Below, one piece after another: positions 48,756 to 59,332 of a DNA stretch of 64,000 bases. Each line of letters begins with the position of its first letter. Position 1 is the stretch's first letter. The notes beneath the pieces were generated by a model, which saw only the letters and a program-made list of their open reading frames with translations, was not told where the DNA came from and made no database searches. Location: NCBI GenBank assembly GCA_017960905.1, contig JAGCYH010000016.1:1-64000 (forward strand), written 5' to 3'. The stretch is from Bacteroidales bacterium. GTDB lineage: Bacteria; Bacteroidota; Bacteroidia; Bacteroidales; Marinilabiliaceae. The position numbers were made by a program, and so were the translations under genes.

Positions 48756-49901
48756 ATGACTAACAACTCAGAATTTGACCAAATACGACCCTTCAACGAT
48801 GATGAGGTAAGTACTAAAATTGCTCAGTTGTGCGAAGTGCCATACTTCAGCCGCGTACTGACTTTTTTGTATCCGGGTCAACCGATTGAAGCCGTTATGG
48901 CTAAACTGAAGACTATCAGAACGATAGACCAATTTCAGAGCGAATTTGTCATTCCGTTTCTGACAAATCTGATAAAAAACACCACCGATGGTGTTACGGC
49001 AAGCGGGCTCGAAAACATCAGCGACAGCAAGAGCTATCTGTTCGTTTCGAACCACCGCGACATAATTCTCGACTCGGCGCTACTCAACTACAAGCTGCAC
49101 GAGCACGGGATAAACACAACAGAAATCGCCATAGGCGACAATCTGCTTATATATGAGTGGATTACCGACTTGGTGAAACTCAACAAGTCGTTCGTTGTAA
49201 AACGCAATCTGCCTGTACGGCAGATGATGGAGGCCTCAGCTACCCTATCGGCTTTCATTCGCAACGCCATTGTCAACTCGCACCAGAACATCTGGATAGC
49301 GCAGCGCGAAGGCCGCTCAAAAGACGGCGACGACCAGACGCAGACAAGCGTGCTGAAAATGTTCAATCTGAGCGGAAGCGAAGATACCATACAGAACTTC
49401 AAAGAGCTGAATATCACGCCAGTAAGCATCTCGTACGAGTTCGACCCGTGCGACTACCTCAAAGCGTACCAGTTCCAGCTGAAACGCGATGACCCCAACT
49501 ACCAGAAGTCGCAGCGCGAAGACCTGACGCACATGTCGACAGGCCTCAACGGGCGCAAGGGGCGCATTCACTTCTCGTTCGGACAGCCCATCGGCAGTGA
49601 GCTCAACGCACTCGAAGGCATGAACAAAAACGCTCAGATTCAGTCGCTTGCCGATTTAATCGACAAGCAGATACACCTCAATTATCATTTGTGGCCAGGC
49701 AACTACGTTGCCTTCGACACACTCAACAGCACTTCGCAGTTCGCCGACCGCTACACCGCCGACGAACGCGACATCTTCTTCGAATACGTCAATGAGCACA
49801 TCTCGCGCATCGAAGCACCCGACGAAGATTTCATAATGAAAATGATTCTGATGATGTACGCCAATCCGGTAACGAACAGAATCAAAGCCGAAAACAGCTG
49901 A
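48756..49901 (+). CDS. 1-acyl-glycerol-3-phosphate acyltransferase-family protein
   Basis: 381 residues. The acyltransferase block reads VSNHRDIILDSALL near 91-104, with the catalytic His, followed by a hydrophobic loop, FVVKRNLPV, and WIAQREGRSKDGDD near 176-189, the glycerol-phosphate-binding region. The spacing from His to Asp is five residues and not the usual four (HX4D), a feature I believe this Bacteroidota subfamily shares. It probably acylates lysophosphatidate or a related lipid at the membrane. The TonB receptor gene follows 20 bases later. Confidence 0.8.
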   Translation: MTNNSEFDQIRPFNDDEVSTKIAQLCEVPYFSRVLTFLYPGQPIEAVMAKLKTIRTIDQFQSEFVIPFLTNLIKNTTDGVTASGLENISDSKSYLFVSNHRDIILDSALLNYKLHEHGINTTEIAIGDNLLIYEWITDLVKLNKSFVVKRNLPVRQMMEASATLSAFIRNAIVNSHQNIWIAQREGRSKDGDDQTQTSVLKMFNLSGSEDTIQNFKELNITPVSISYEFDPCDYLKAYQFQLKRDDPNYQKSQREDLTHMSTGLNGRKGRIHFSFGQPIGSELNALEGMNKNAQIQSLADLIDKQIHLNYHLWPGNYVAFDTLNSTSQFADRYTADERDIFFEYVNEHISRIEAPDEDFIMKMILMMYANPVTNRIKAENS

Positions 49902-49921
49902 GACAGAAAATATTACGACCA

Positions 49922-52291
49922 TTGAACAGAATACTACTGACGATATTATCAGTTATTTTGTCGGCCACAAACATTTTGTCGCAGACGCATATAACAGGAA
50001 TTGTCACCGACAACGGCTCGCCCGTTGTCGGTGCGGCTGTTTTTATAGAGAACACGACGAACGGCTGCGCCACCGACGCCAACGGACACTTCGACATTGA
50101 ATACAAAGGACGCTTCCCGGTAAACATCGTTACGCAAATAATCGGTTTCGAAACCCTGACGACAGAGGTCGGCGCCGACAAAACCACCGACATAACTATC
50201 AGTCTGTCAGCCGAATCGCAGAATTTGGAAGGTGTTAACGTTGTGGGCGAGAAACGGAATACGGGCTTTGAGAAAATCGACACCGAAAGCGCGCAGAAGA
50301 TAACAGGCGTCTCGGGCGGAATAGAGAACATGCTCACCACTCAGATGGGCGTGAGCACCAACAGCGAGCTGAGCACGCAGTACCGCGTGCGCGGCGGCAA
50401 CTTCGACGAGAACATGATATATGTCAATGGCATAGAGATTTACCGTCCGTTCCTGATTCGCTCGGGCGAGCAGGAGGGATTGAGCTTCGTCAATCCCGAC
50501 ATGGTGGAGGCTCTGCAATTCTCGTCGGGCGGTTTCGACGCCTCGTATGGCGACCGCATGTCGTCGGTACTCGACGTAACTTACAAGAAACCAACCACTA
50601 ACGCAGGCAGCTTAAGAGCCAGTCTGCTGGGCGGCTCGGTGCACTTCGAAGGTGCAACGGCGAACAGCCGTTTCACCCATATAAGCGGAATACGCTATAA
50701 GACAAATAGATACGTATTCAAATCGCTCGACACGTCGGGCGATTACGACCCGACATTTCTCGACGCGCAAACCTTCATCACCTTAGCCGCCACCGACAAG
50801 CTAACTTTCGATGTATTAGGTTATTACGCAGGAAATAAATACAAATTCCGCCCCAAAGACCGCGAAACGTCGTTCGGCACCATCAACGATGCGCGGAAGC
50901 TGAAAATTTATTTTGAAGGAAAAGAAAACGACAATTACCAGACAGGCATCGCAGCCGCAACAGCCTCATACAGAATAAATAACGAAAACACAGTTCGTCT
51001 GACTGCGTCGATGTACCGAAGCAGCGAGCAGGAGAACTACGACATACTGGGCGAATACTGGCTTCAGCAAGCTGAAGCCGCATCGACGCTCGAAGCCTAC
51101 AACGAGAGCGAAGGCATAGGCGTGGGCGGATATATGCAACATGCTCGTAATGAGTTGTATGCGCGTGTGAACAACATAGCGGTCGGTGGTACCGACCGCA
51201 TAGGCCGCCACGCACTACGCTGGGAGATAAAGTACCAGACCGAGCGTTTCGACAACCACACCGACGAGTGGCAGTTCCGCGACTCGGCCGGCGTAACCAC
51301 ACGCACGCCTGGCAAGGTCATCGACTTCGACTATGCGGCTTACGGATTGAGCAAAACCCGCACAAACCGCACAAGCGTCTATCTGACAGACAATTACAGT
51401 TTCAGAAAAAATAACACCACCTTCACGTTCGACTACGGTTTGCGCGTTGCGCATCAGACGCGCAACGGCGAGACGCTCGTCAGTCCGCGAGCCGCAGTGC
51501 GCATCAACCGCGACAAAGTGGCCTACCGCCTTGCGGCAGGCATATACAACCAGTCGCCGTTCTTCCGCGAGATGCAGCGTGCCGACGGCACGATGAACGA
51601 GGAGGTAGGCGCGCAGAAATCGTGGCAAGTGGTGGGCGGTTTCGACTACTTTTTCGAAGCCGACTCGCGGCCGTTTAAATTCACCGCCGAGGCCTATTAC
51701 AAAGGGCTGAGCGACCTCAACCCGTACAACATCGACAACGTGAGGATACGCTACATGGGTGACAACTGCGCCAGCGGCTATGCCGCTGGCCTCGATGTAA
51801 AAATCAACGGCGAGCTCGTCGAAGGCATCGAGTCGTGGGCGTGCCTGTCGGTAATGCGCACCGAGGAGGACGTCGACTACGACGGCGCGGGAAACATTCC
51901 GCGCCCGTCGGATCAGCGCGTGTCGTTCTCGACATTCCTGCAGGACTATCTGCCCAACAACCGTTCGGTGGGCGCGAGCCTGAGCATGTTCCTCTCGACG
52001 GGTCTGCCCTTCGGACCGCCCAACTGCGAACGCCGCCAAGCCACCAACCGCATGCCGGGCTACAAACGCATCGACCTCGGACTGTACAAGGATTTTGCGA
52101 AAGCAAAAGACGGCACGTGTAAAATGCGAGGTATCAAGTCGTTGCAGATAGGTGTCGATGTATTCAACCTCTTCGATTTCAGCAACACGATATCGTATTT
52201 TTGGGTGAAAGGCACAGGCGACAAGCAGTATGCAGTGCCCAATTATCTGACATCGCGGCGGATAAACATCAAATTCTCGCTCGAATTCTGA
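49922..52291 (+). CDS. TonB-dependent receptor with an N-terminal carboxypeptidase-regulatory-like domain
   Basis: 789 residues. The only start that gives the signal peptide (NRILLTILSVILSATNILS) is TTG at 49922; no in-frame ATG lies between it and the previous gene. Residues about 24-105 form a CarboxypepD_reg-like domain (ITGIVTDNGSPVVGAAVFIE), then a plug (RVRGGNFDENMIYVNGIEIY near 156-175) and a 22-strand barrel ending in KFSLEF. It imports a ligand across the outer membrane with TonB energy. No SusD partner follows, so it is more like a siderophore or small-ligand receptor than a SusC. Confidence 0.92.
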   Translation: MNRILLTILSVILSATNILSQTHITGIVTDNGSPVVGAAVFIENTTNGCATDANGHFDIEYKGRFPVNIVTQIIGFETLTTEVGADKTTDITISLSAESQNLEGVNVVGEKRNTGFEKIDTESAQKITGVSGGIENMLTTQMGVSTNSELSTQYRVRGGNFDENMIYVNGIEIYRPFLIRSGEQEGLSFVNPDMVEALQFSSGGFDASYGDRMSSVLDVTYKKPTTNAGSLRASLLGGSVHFEGATANSRFTHISGIRYKTNRYVFKSLDTSGDYDPTFLDAQTFITLAATDKLTFDVLGYYAGNKYKFRPKDRETSFGTINDARKLKIYFEGKENDNYQTGIAAATASYRINNENTVRLTASMYRSSEQENYDILGEYWLQQAEAASTLEAYNESEGIGVGGYMQHARNELYARVNNIAVGGTDRIGRHALRWEIKYQTERFDNHTDEWQFRDSAGVTTRTPGKVIDFDYAAYGLSKTRTNRTSVYLTDNYSFRKNNTTFTFDYGLRVAHQTRNGETLVSPRAAVRINRDKVAYRLAAGIYNQSPFFREMQRADGTMNEEVGAQKSWQVVGGFDYFFEADSRPFKFTAEAYYKGLSDLNPYNIDNVRIRYMGDNCASGYAAGLDVKINGELVEGIESWACLSVMRTEEDVDYDGAGNIPRPSDQRVSFSTFLQDYLPNNRSVGASLSMFLSTGLPFGPPNCERRQATNRMPGYKRIDLGLYKDFAKAKDGTCKMRGIKSLQIGVDVFNLFDFSNTISYFWVKGTGDKQYAVPNYLTSRRINIKFSLEF

Positions 52292-52387
52292 CAAATGGAA
52301 CACACGCACAGACCGCATAAACACTACGATGAGAGATTTTTTTTTACGGAAAAACAAAAAAAACATTAAAAAAATACTCACTGACGG

Positions 52388-52417
52388 TTTGCAATAACAA
52401 ATAACACCGTATCTTTG
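52388..52417 (+). promoter_or_regulatory. Promoter of the ppiD-like gene
   Basis: TTTG (52388-52391) and TATCTTTG (52410-52417), 18 bases apart, near consensus. Confidence 0.7.
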
Positions 52418-52463
52418 CACTCTGATTTCAAGGAAATAAAAATTAATAAAAATAACATAAAAA

Positions 52464-54515
52464 ATGGCAGCAATACAGTCACTTAGAAACAATGCCAGAT
52501 GGTTTATGACGGCTATTGTTTTTATAGCTTTGTTTGCGTTCGTCGTAAATGCCGACGATCTGCGCAACTGGTTCAATACGAATAGCAACGTAGTTGGAAA
52601 AATTAACGGAGAAAAAGTAAAAATTGATGAGTATCAACGCCGCATCAACGAGGTGGAAGACTTCACAAAACTGCAACAAGGCATGATGTCGATACCCGAA
52701 GCTCAGCAGATACAATTGCGCGAGCAGATTTGGCAACAAATGGTACAAGAGAAAGTGATGGGCGACATCTACGAAGAGATAGGCGTAGTGGTAACCCCCA
52801 ACGAGGTATACGACATGGTAACCGGCAACCACATTTCGCCGATGGTACGATCGTTCTTCACAAATCAGGAGACAGGTGTTTACGACCGCGCAATGGCCGA
52901 TAACTTCCTTCGCAACAAAAACGGCGACCCGCAAGCATCATTCTACTGGAATTTCATTGAGAAAAACCTCATTATCAATCGTTTGAATGAGAAATACCTC
53001 TCACTCTTCCAGAAAAGCATCATCTACACCGACGCACAGCTGAAGGTTGAGAAACAGAAACGCAGCTCTAACGTCGACATGTCGTACGTAGCTGTTAGAT
53101 ACACTTCGGTACCCGACAGCACGATAACCATCACCGACAAAGAGATAAAGAGTAAATACGACAAGAGCAAAGAGCTCTACAAAGTAAGCGAAAGCCGTGA
53201 TATAGAGTACGTTTCGTTCCCGATAAAGCCGACTGATGAAGACCGCGACGAGACAATGAAACTCGTTGAGAGCCTGAAAGCCGACTTCGAGAGCGAAGAG
53301 ACCGACGCTTACCGCTTCGCACAGATGAACTCGGAGAACCCGACAGGCGAAGTGTATATGACAGAGTCGCAACTCGAGCCCGAGATTGCGAACTTCGTAA
53401 AAAGCGCTAAAGAAGGCGAAGTTTATGGTCCGTATCGCGATGGCGATTCGTACAAACTGAGCCGCCTGGTAAAAATAGCACAGCGCCCCGACTCAGTAAA
53501 AGCAAGCCACATACTTATAACCGAAAGCCGCGAACTGGCCGACAGCATCTTCGACGTTGCCAAGAAAGGCGGCAACTTTGCAGACTTGGCCCGCAAATAC
53601 AGTGTCGACAACGGCTCGGCTATCAACGGCGGCGACCTCGATTGGTTCCAAGACGGACGTATGGTACCTACTTTCAACGAAGCTTGCTTCACAGGCAAGA
53701 AAGGCGACATTGTAGAGGTTGAATCGGAATATGGCATTCACATCATCAAAATCACCGATGTGGGCAAACCTTCTACAAAATACAGCGTCGCTACAATTGA
53801 CAAATCGATACAATTCAGCCAGAAAACTTATCAGAAAGTTTACGGCGACGCCAACGAGTTCATCTCGAGCATAAAGACCAACGACCAGTTCAACAGCATG
53901 ATCGACAGCTTGAACCTCGTTAAACGTTACGCTCAGAACATACGTCCGACAGCACACAGCATCAACTCGATAGCTTCGGCACGCGACATTGTAAAATGGG
54001 CTTACGAAGCAGAGCTGAACGAAATTTCTGACATTTTCGACTGCGGCGACGAATTCGTGATAGCAACTCTGGTTAAGAAACAGGATAAAGGCTACGCCGA
54101 CCTGAAAGAGGTTAGCGCATCGATTACACGTGAGATACGCAACGAAAAGAAAGTGAGCATCATAGCCGACAAATTCAACGGCAAATCGCTTGCTGAGATA
54201 GCAGAAGCCAACAACGCCAACGTTGACAGCGCATCGAACGTCAACTTCTACACCAACACCATTGCTGGCGCCGGCGTAGAGCCGTCGCTCGTAGGCCGCG
54301 CAGTGGCAGCCGAACAAGGCAAAGTGATTGGCGCTGTAGAAGGCCACAACGCTGTTTACTTCTTCGAAGTGAACAACAAAACCGAAAACAGCAGCATCGA
54401 CGACGAGCAAATCAAAATGTCGTACGAGCAACAGCTCAGCAACCTTGGCTACTCAGTGGTTTCGAACATCTTAGAGAACGCCGACATAGAAGACAACCGT
54501 ATAAGATTCTATTAA
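52464..54515 (+). CDS. ppiD: PpiD-like membrane-anchored periplasmic chaperone / peptidyl-prolyl isomerase
   Basis: 683 residues. One transmembrane helix at about 13-31 anchors a large periplasmic part. A SurA_N-like region (about 37-180: GKINGEKVKIDEYQRRINE) precedes a parvulin domain at about 346-433 (VKASHILI, then GGDLDWFQDGRMVPTFNEA and EYGIHIIKI). This is the PpiD layout: an inner-membrane chaperone that meets proteins leaving the Sec translocon. The first helix is followed by ADDLRNWF instead of a cleavable site, which supports an anchor. It is well separated from its neighbours. Confidence 0.92.
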   Translation: MAAIQSLRNNARWFMTAIVFIALFAFVVNADDLRNWFNTNSNVVGKINGEKVKIDEYQRRINEVEDFTKLQQGMMSIPEAQQIQLREQIWQQMVQEKVMGDIYEEIGVVVTPNEVYDMVTGNHISPMVRSFFTNQETGVYDRAMADNFLRNKNGDPQASFYWNFIEKNLIINRLNEKYLSLFQKSIIYTDAQLKVEKQKRSSNVDMSYVAVRYTSVPDSTITITDKEIKSKYDKSKELYKVSESRDIEYVSFPIKPTDEDRDETMKLVESLKADFESEETDAYRFAQMNSENPTGEVYMTESQLEPEIANFVKSAKEGEVYGPYRDGDSYKLSRLVKIAQRPDSVKASHILITESRELADSIFDVAKKGGNFADLARKYSVDNGSAINGGDLDWFQDGRMVPTFNEACFTGKKGDIVEVESEYGIHIIKITDVGKPSTKYSVATIDKSIQFSQKTYQKVYGDANEFISSIKTNDQFNSMIDSLNLVKRYAQNIRPTAHSINSIASARDIVKWAYEAELNEISDIFDCGDEFVIATLVKKQDKGYADLKEVSASITREIRNEKKVSIIADKFNGKSLAEIAEANNANVDSASNVNFYTNTIAGAGVEPSLVGRAVAAEQGKVIGAVEGHNAVYFFEVNNKTENSSIDDEQIKMSYEQQLSNLGYSVVSNILENADIEDNRIRFY

Positions 54516-54533
54516 TAGATTATTGAAAAATGC

Positions 54534-54563
54534 GACAAAGGCTGCCTTGCGGCGGCCTTTGTC
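54534..54563 (+). terminator. Terminator hairpin after the ppiD-like gene
   Basis: GACAAAGGCTGCC (54534-54546) pairs with GGCGGCCTTTGTC (54551-54563) with one G-U. The T run that follows is weak (ATTTATT). Confidence 0.65.
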
Positions 54564-54583
54564 ATTTATTCGACATACACACA

Positions 54584-57500
54584 ATGGGGGCAGGGACAAT
54601 AACTGACATCATAAACCAATACAGTAACGACAAACGCATCAGACAAGTGCGCGACTTCCTCAGCTCCGACCGCAGCAACCTTACTATCAACGGATTGCCG
54701 GCTTCGGCCAAGTCGGTGGTGATAGCGTCGTGCCGCGCTAAGCAGAATGTCGTTGTTTGTGCCGAACGCGACGATGCCCCCTACATCTACTTCGACCTCA
54801 CTAAAATCATTGGCGAAGACAATGTCTTCTTCATGCCGTCGTCGTTCAAGCGGATAGCCAGCGCCGACAACTTCGACCAGCAGAACATACAGCTTCGCAC
54901 CGAGGCGCTCAGCAAACTCATGGGCGGCGAGGCGGTTACTGTGGTTACCTATGCCGAGGCGATGAGCGAAATGGTGATGCCGGCACAGACTTTCAACGAT
55001 CATAAATTCACTGTCGCCGTAGGCGACAGACTGTCGATATCGTTTCTCAACGACATTTTCGGCGAATACGGATTCGAGCGTGTCGACTTTGTGTTCCAAC
55101 CCGGACAGTACTCTGTCAGGGGCAGCATCGTCGATGTTTTCTCGTTCGCCAGCGACAACCCCTTCCGCATCGACTTCTTCGGCGACGAGGTGGATTCGAT
55201 ACGCACATTCGAACTGGAGAGCCAGCTCTCCATCGACAATCTGGATAAAATAGACATCATTCCCGACATGGAGCGGGAGTCGGGCAACGTCCAGCTTCTG
55301 CCATTAACAGCCACATTGTCAGACGATTGCGCTGTTTGGTTCGTTGATAAAATGCTCACTAGCCAGCTTCTCGACAAGTTCTACGACAACGTACACGAAT
55401 CGGTCGAAGACGACAAGAGAGTGATGAAAACGAACTTCTGCACAAGTGCAGAATGGCTTAAAGAACTGAAAAACAAACAGATAAACATAACAACCGAAAA
55501 GACTGATGCCGAAACCATAGATTTCGGCATCGTTCCGCAACCGCTTTTCAAAAAGAACTTCGACTTGCTCGAAGACGACATATACTTCAAGCTGTCAGGC
55601 GGTTATCAGATTTTCATCCTGTCGGACAACAGCCGCCAGCTCGACCGACTGAGCGAAATACTTACCAAGCGCAAGCGCAAACTGAGATATTCAGAGATAA
55701 AGGCAACGCTTCACGAGGGCTTTGTCGATAACATCGCTTTGCGATGTTATTACACTGACCATCAGATATTTGAGCGATTCCACAAATACTCGTTGCGCAA
55801 CGAGAAGATGCGCTGCGCCCAGCAGGCTATCACACTGCGCGAGCTGAGTCTGCTCAACGTGGGCGACTACGTCGTCCACGTCGACCACGGCATAGGCATC
55901 TTCGGCGGCCTCGTAACCACCGAAGCCAACGGGCGCACATTCGAAGCTATCCGCCTGACATTCAAGGACAACGACACGCTGCTCGTCAACATACAGTCGC
56001 TCCACCGCATAAGCAAATACCGTGGCAAGGAAGGCACGCCGCCCAAGATAAACAAACTGGGCACCGCAGCTTGGTCGAAGCTGAAAGAACGCACCAAGAA
56101 ACACGTAAAGGACATAGCCCGCGAACTTATTGCTCTTTACGCAAAGCGTAAAGAGGAGAAAGGATTCGCCTTCTCGCCCGACTCATTCATGCAAAGCGAG
56201 CTCGAGGCCTCGTTCCTCTACGAAGACACGCCCGACCAATACAAGGCATCGCAAGCCATCAAATCCGACATGGAGCGCGACGAGCCGATGGACCGCCTCA
56301 TCTGCGGCGATGTTGGCTTCGGCAAGACCGAGCTGGCCATCAGAGCCGCCTTCAAAGCTGTGTGCGACAACAAACAAGTGGCCGTACTCGTGCCCACCAC
56401 CATTCTCGCCTTCCAGCATTACAACACTTTCTGCGAACGTTTGAAGAACCTGCCTTGCAGGGTAGAATATATCAGCCGCCTGCGCAAACCGTCGGAGGTA
56501 AGGGCAATACTCAAAGACCTCGAAGCCGGCAACGTAAATATAATCATAGGCACTCACCGCGTCATTGGTAAAGACGTAAAATTCAAAGACTTAGGTCTGC
56601 TCGTCATCGACGAGGAGCAACGTTTCGGCGTAGGTGTGAAAGAGAAACTTCGCGAGATGAAAGTCAACGTCGACACGCTCACTCTATCGGCTACGCCGAT
56701 ACCGCGCACGCTGCAATTCTCGCTCATGGGCGCACGCGACCTGAGCGTGCTCAACACACCGCCGCTCAACCGCCAACCTATTGTTACAGAGCTGCATACA
56801 TTCAGCGAAGACGCAATGCGCAACGCCATAAACTACGAGATAGAACGCGGCGGACAGGTATTCATAATCAACAACCGCATACCGCACCTCTACGACCTGC
56901 AAGCGGTCGTAGGGCGCATATTGCCCAATGTGCGCACCGTAGTCGCGCACGGACAGATGGAAGGCGTGAAACTCGAAAGCATAATGCTCGACTTCATGAA
57001 CGGCGAATACGACGTACTGCTCGCCACAACCATCATCGAGTCGGGCCTCGACATACCCAACGCCAACACAATAATAATCAACAACGCCCACCTGCTCGGA
57101 TTGAGCGAGCTGCATCAGTTGCGCGGCCGAGTAGGCCGCAGCAACAAACGCGCATTCTGCTATCTCTTCGCTCCGCCACTGAGCACTCTCACTCAAGAGG
57201 CGCGCCGCCGACTGCAAATCATCGAAGAGTACTCCGACCTCGGAAGCGGGTTCAACATCGCCATGCAAGACCTCGACATACGCGGCACAGGCGACGTGCT
57301 CGGCGCCGAACAGAGCGGTTTCATATCCGACATCGGATATGAAACGTATCAGAAAATACTCTCGGAAGCACTCGTCGAACTCAAACAAAACGAGTACAAA
57401 GAACTCTTCGAAAACGAAAACGCAAATGCCGCCGAGCAGAAAACGCCCGACGACGGATATATGTTTGTAAGTGATACTCAGATAGATACCGACGAGGAAA

Positions 57501-57922
57501 TAGTATTCCCCGAAAGCTACATAAGCAGCATTTCAGAGCGCATGAGACTCTACAAAGAGCTCGACAACATACAGAACGAGAGCGACATAGAGACCTTCCG
57601 CACGAACCTCATCGACCGTTTTGGTCCCATACCCGACACAAGCGAGCAACTGCTCTTCGTTGTGAAAATCAGGCTCAACGCTCAGCAACTCGGCATAGAA
57701 CGCCTCGTACTCAAAGACAAGACACTGCTGCTCTACTTCGTATCCGATCAGGAATCACCGTTCTACAAATCGCCAGTGTTCACCGCAGTAATCAATTGGT
57801 TACAAGGCAATTCGCGCCGTGCACAGCTCAAAGAAGCCAAAGGCAAACTCTACCTCTCGGTGAAAAACATCCGCTCAATGAGCGAAGTCTACACTCTGCT
57901 CAAAGAGATGCACGACCGCTAA
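54584..57922 (+). CDS. mfd: Transcription-repair coupling factor
   Basis: 1112 residues from ATG 54584 (MGAGTITDI); the frame extends upstream through the terminator hairpin, so the earlier ATG at 54530 is rejected. Domains in order: UvrB-homology region, CarD-like RNA polymerase interaction domain starting near 427 (GDYVVHVDHGIGIFGG), translocase motor with Walker A GDVGFGKTELA near 576 and DEEQRFGV near 676, QLRGRVGRS, and the TRCF C-terminal domain. It removes stalled RNA polymerase and recruits UvrA. The start begins after the preceding terminator, so it has its own transcript. Confidence 0.97.
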   Translation: MGAGTITDIINQYSNDKRIRQVRDFLSSDRSNLTINGLPASAKSVVIASCRAKQNVVVCAERDDAPYIYFDLTKIIGEDNVFFMPSSFKRIASADNFDQQNIQLRTEALSKLMGGEAVTVVTYAEAMSEMVMPAQTFNDHKFTVAVGDRLSISFLNDIFGEYGFERVDFVFQPGQYSVRGSIVDVFSFASDNPFRIDFFGDEVDSIRTFELESQLSIDNLDKIDIIPDMERESGNVQLLPLTATLSDDCAVWFVDKMLTSQLLDKFYDNVHESVEDDKRVMKTNFCTSAEWLKELKNKQINITTEKTDAETIDFGIVPQPLFKKNFDLLEDDIYFKLSGGYQIFILSDNSRQLDRLSEILTKRKRKLRYSEIKATLHEGFVDNIALRCYYTDHQIFERFHKYSLRNEKMRCAQQAITLRELSLLNVGDYVVHVDHGIGIFGGLVTTEANGRTFEAIRLTFKDNDTLLVNIQSLHRISKYRGKEGTPPKINKLGTAAWSKLKERTKKHVKDIARELIALYAKRKEEKGFAFSPDSFMQSELEASFLYEDTPDQYKASQAIKSDMERDEPMDRLICGDVGFGKTELAIRAAFKAVCDNKQVAVLVPTTILAFQHYNTFCERLKNLPCRVEYISRLRKPSEVRAILKDLEAGNVNIIIGTHRVIGKDVKFKDLGLLVIDEEQRFGVGVKEKLREMKVNVDTLTLSATPIPRTLQFSLMGARDLSVLNTPPLNRQPIVTELHTFSEDAMRNAINYEIERGGQVFIINNRIPHLYDLQAVVGRILPNVRTVVAHGQMEGVKLESIMLDFMNGEYDVLLATTIIESGLDIPNANTIIINNAHLLGLSELHQLRGRVGRSNKRAFCYLFAPPLSTLTQEARRRLQIIEEYSDLGSGFNIAMQDLDIRGTGDVLGAEQSGFISDIGYETYQKILSEALVELKQNEYKELFENENANAAEQKTPDDGYMFVSDTQIDTDEEIVFPESYISSISERMRLYKELDNIQNESDIETFRTNLIDRFGPIPDTSEQLLFVVKIRLNAQQLGIERLVLKDKTLLLYFVSDQESPFYKSPVFTAVINWLQGNSRRAQLKEAKGKLYLSVKNIRSMSEVYTLLKEMHDR

Positions 57923-57973
57923 AGCTGAGAGATTCGGTTTCGTCATAAAATATTGTTTTACAATTTTTTTTTC

Positions 57974-57981
57974 TATTTTTG
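57974..57981 (+). promoter_or_regulatory. -7 promoter element of the NSS transporter gene
   Basis: TATTTTTG, 27 bases before ATG 58009. Confidence 0.5.
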
Positions 57982-58008
57982 TAACTGTTTTTCCAGCGCG
58001 CAAAAACG

Positions 58009-59328
58009 ATGAAACAGCAAGACAAATTCAGCAGCAAACTTGGTGCGATAGCAGTAGCGGCGGGCTCGGCCGTAGGCCTTGGCAATATATGGCGTTTCCC
58101 CTACATACTGGGCGAAAACGGCGGCGCCGCCTTCCTACTTATATATATATTGTTCACCATCATCATCGCGCTGCCTGTTCTCATCAGCGAATTCTCCATT
58201 GGGCGTATGGCCGGCCTGTCGGCCACGGCCGCATTCAAGAAACTCGCACCTGGCAAAAAGTGGTACTTCATAGGACTGTCGGGCGTGCTGTGCGCCTTTG
58301 TAATAATATCGTTCTACAACGTAGTGGCCGGTTGGACTCTCTACTATACATATCTGGCCATCGTCGGCGACTTGCAATCGCTTAATGAGCAAGAAGTTAC
58401 GCAGCTATACCAGCAAACCTCGTCCGACACTACCACCTGCATCTTCTGGATGGTACTCATTGTAGGCGCCATCGCCTACATAGTAGCCCGCGGCGTGCAA
58501 GACGGCATCGAGAAATACAGCAAAGTGCTCATGCCGCTGCTATTCCTGCTTATGATAGTGCTGTGCGTCAGGTCGGTAACACTCGACAACGCGTCAGAAG
58601 GACTCGCCTTTCTGCTCAACCCCGACTTCTCGAAACTTACACCCACAGCCATCTTCGCCGCACTCGGCCAGGCATTTTTCTCGCTCAGCATCGGCATGGG
58701 AGTAATGATAACCTACGGTTCGTACATCAACAAAGCGCAGAACATACAGCGAAGCGCCATGTCGATAGTAGTCATCGACTTCATAGTGGCACTGCTCGCC
58801 GGAATAATGATTTTCCCATGCGCCTTCTCGTTCGGCATAAGCCCCGACAGCGGCCCTGGTCTCGTTTTCGTCACTCTGCCAAACATATTCAACAAAATGA
58901 CAGCCGGACACATCATGTCCATAGCCTTCTTCCTCTTGCTGGCCATAGCGGCGCTCACTTCATCCATATCGCTCTTCGAGGTGCTCGTCTCGTTCGCCAA
59001 GGCACAATACGGCATCGGCCGCCGCAAGGCGACGATAATAGCATCTGTACTTACAGTTTGCGTAGGCATCATCTGCGCTGTCTCGCCTACCGTTTTCTCG
59101 CTCTTCGACAATGTATCAGCAAATATCCTGCTTCCCTTGGGAGCATTCTTCATAGTGCTCTTCATCCCTATCGTCCTTGGCCGCAAACGCTTGCGCAAAG
59201 AGCTCGAGGCCAATGGCGACAAATGCAAAACTTTCAGCTTACTGTATTTTCTAATTAAATTCATCGTCCCATTAGCCATCTTCTCATTGTTCCTCTATTG
59301 CATTGTGAATTGGCTGTTTGTCAATTAA
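58009..59328 (+). CDS. Sodium-dependent transporter, NSS family
   Basis: 439 residues with about 11 membrane segments. The family hallmark in helix 1 is present: FSSKLGAIAVAAGSAVGLGN, then IWRFPY near 27-32. Helix 6 region has FFSLSIGMGVMITYGSYI, the unwound substrate site. NSS (SNF) proteins couple sodium to uptake of amino acids or amines. The 11-helix bacterial type is likely. The substrate is not readable. The next gene follows at 59333 only 4 bases past the stop. Confidence 0.92.
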   Translation: MKQQDKFSSKLGAIAVAAGSAVGLGNIWRFPYILGENGGAAFLLIYILFTIIIALPVLISEFSIGRMAGLSATAAFKKLAPGKKWYFIGLSGVLCAFVIISFYNVVAGWTLYYTYLAIVGDLQSLNEQEVTQLYQQTSSDTTTCIFWMVLIVGAIAYIVARGVQDGIEKYSKVLMPLLFLLMIVLCVRSVTLDNASEGLAFLLNPDFSKLTPTAIFAALGQAFFSLSIGMGVMITYGSYINKAQNIQRSAMSIVVIDFIVALLAGIMIFPCAFSFGISPDSGPGLVFVTLPNIFNKMTAGHIMSIAFFLLLAIAALTSSISLFEVLVSFAKAQYGIGRRKATIIASVLTVCVGIICAVSPTVFSLFDNVSANILLPLGAFFIVLFIPIVLGRKRLRKELEANGDKCKTFSLLYFLIKFIVPLAIFSLFLYCIVNWLFVN

Positions 59329-59332
59329 TTAT

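Noticed and set aside
51215-52588. 457-codon open frame opposite the TonB receptor
   Set aside because: Shadow frame: no motif, crosses the next promoter, and the receptor on the other strand is certain.
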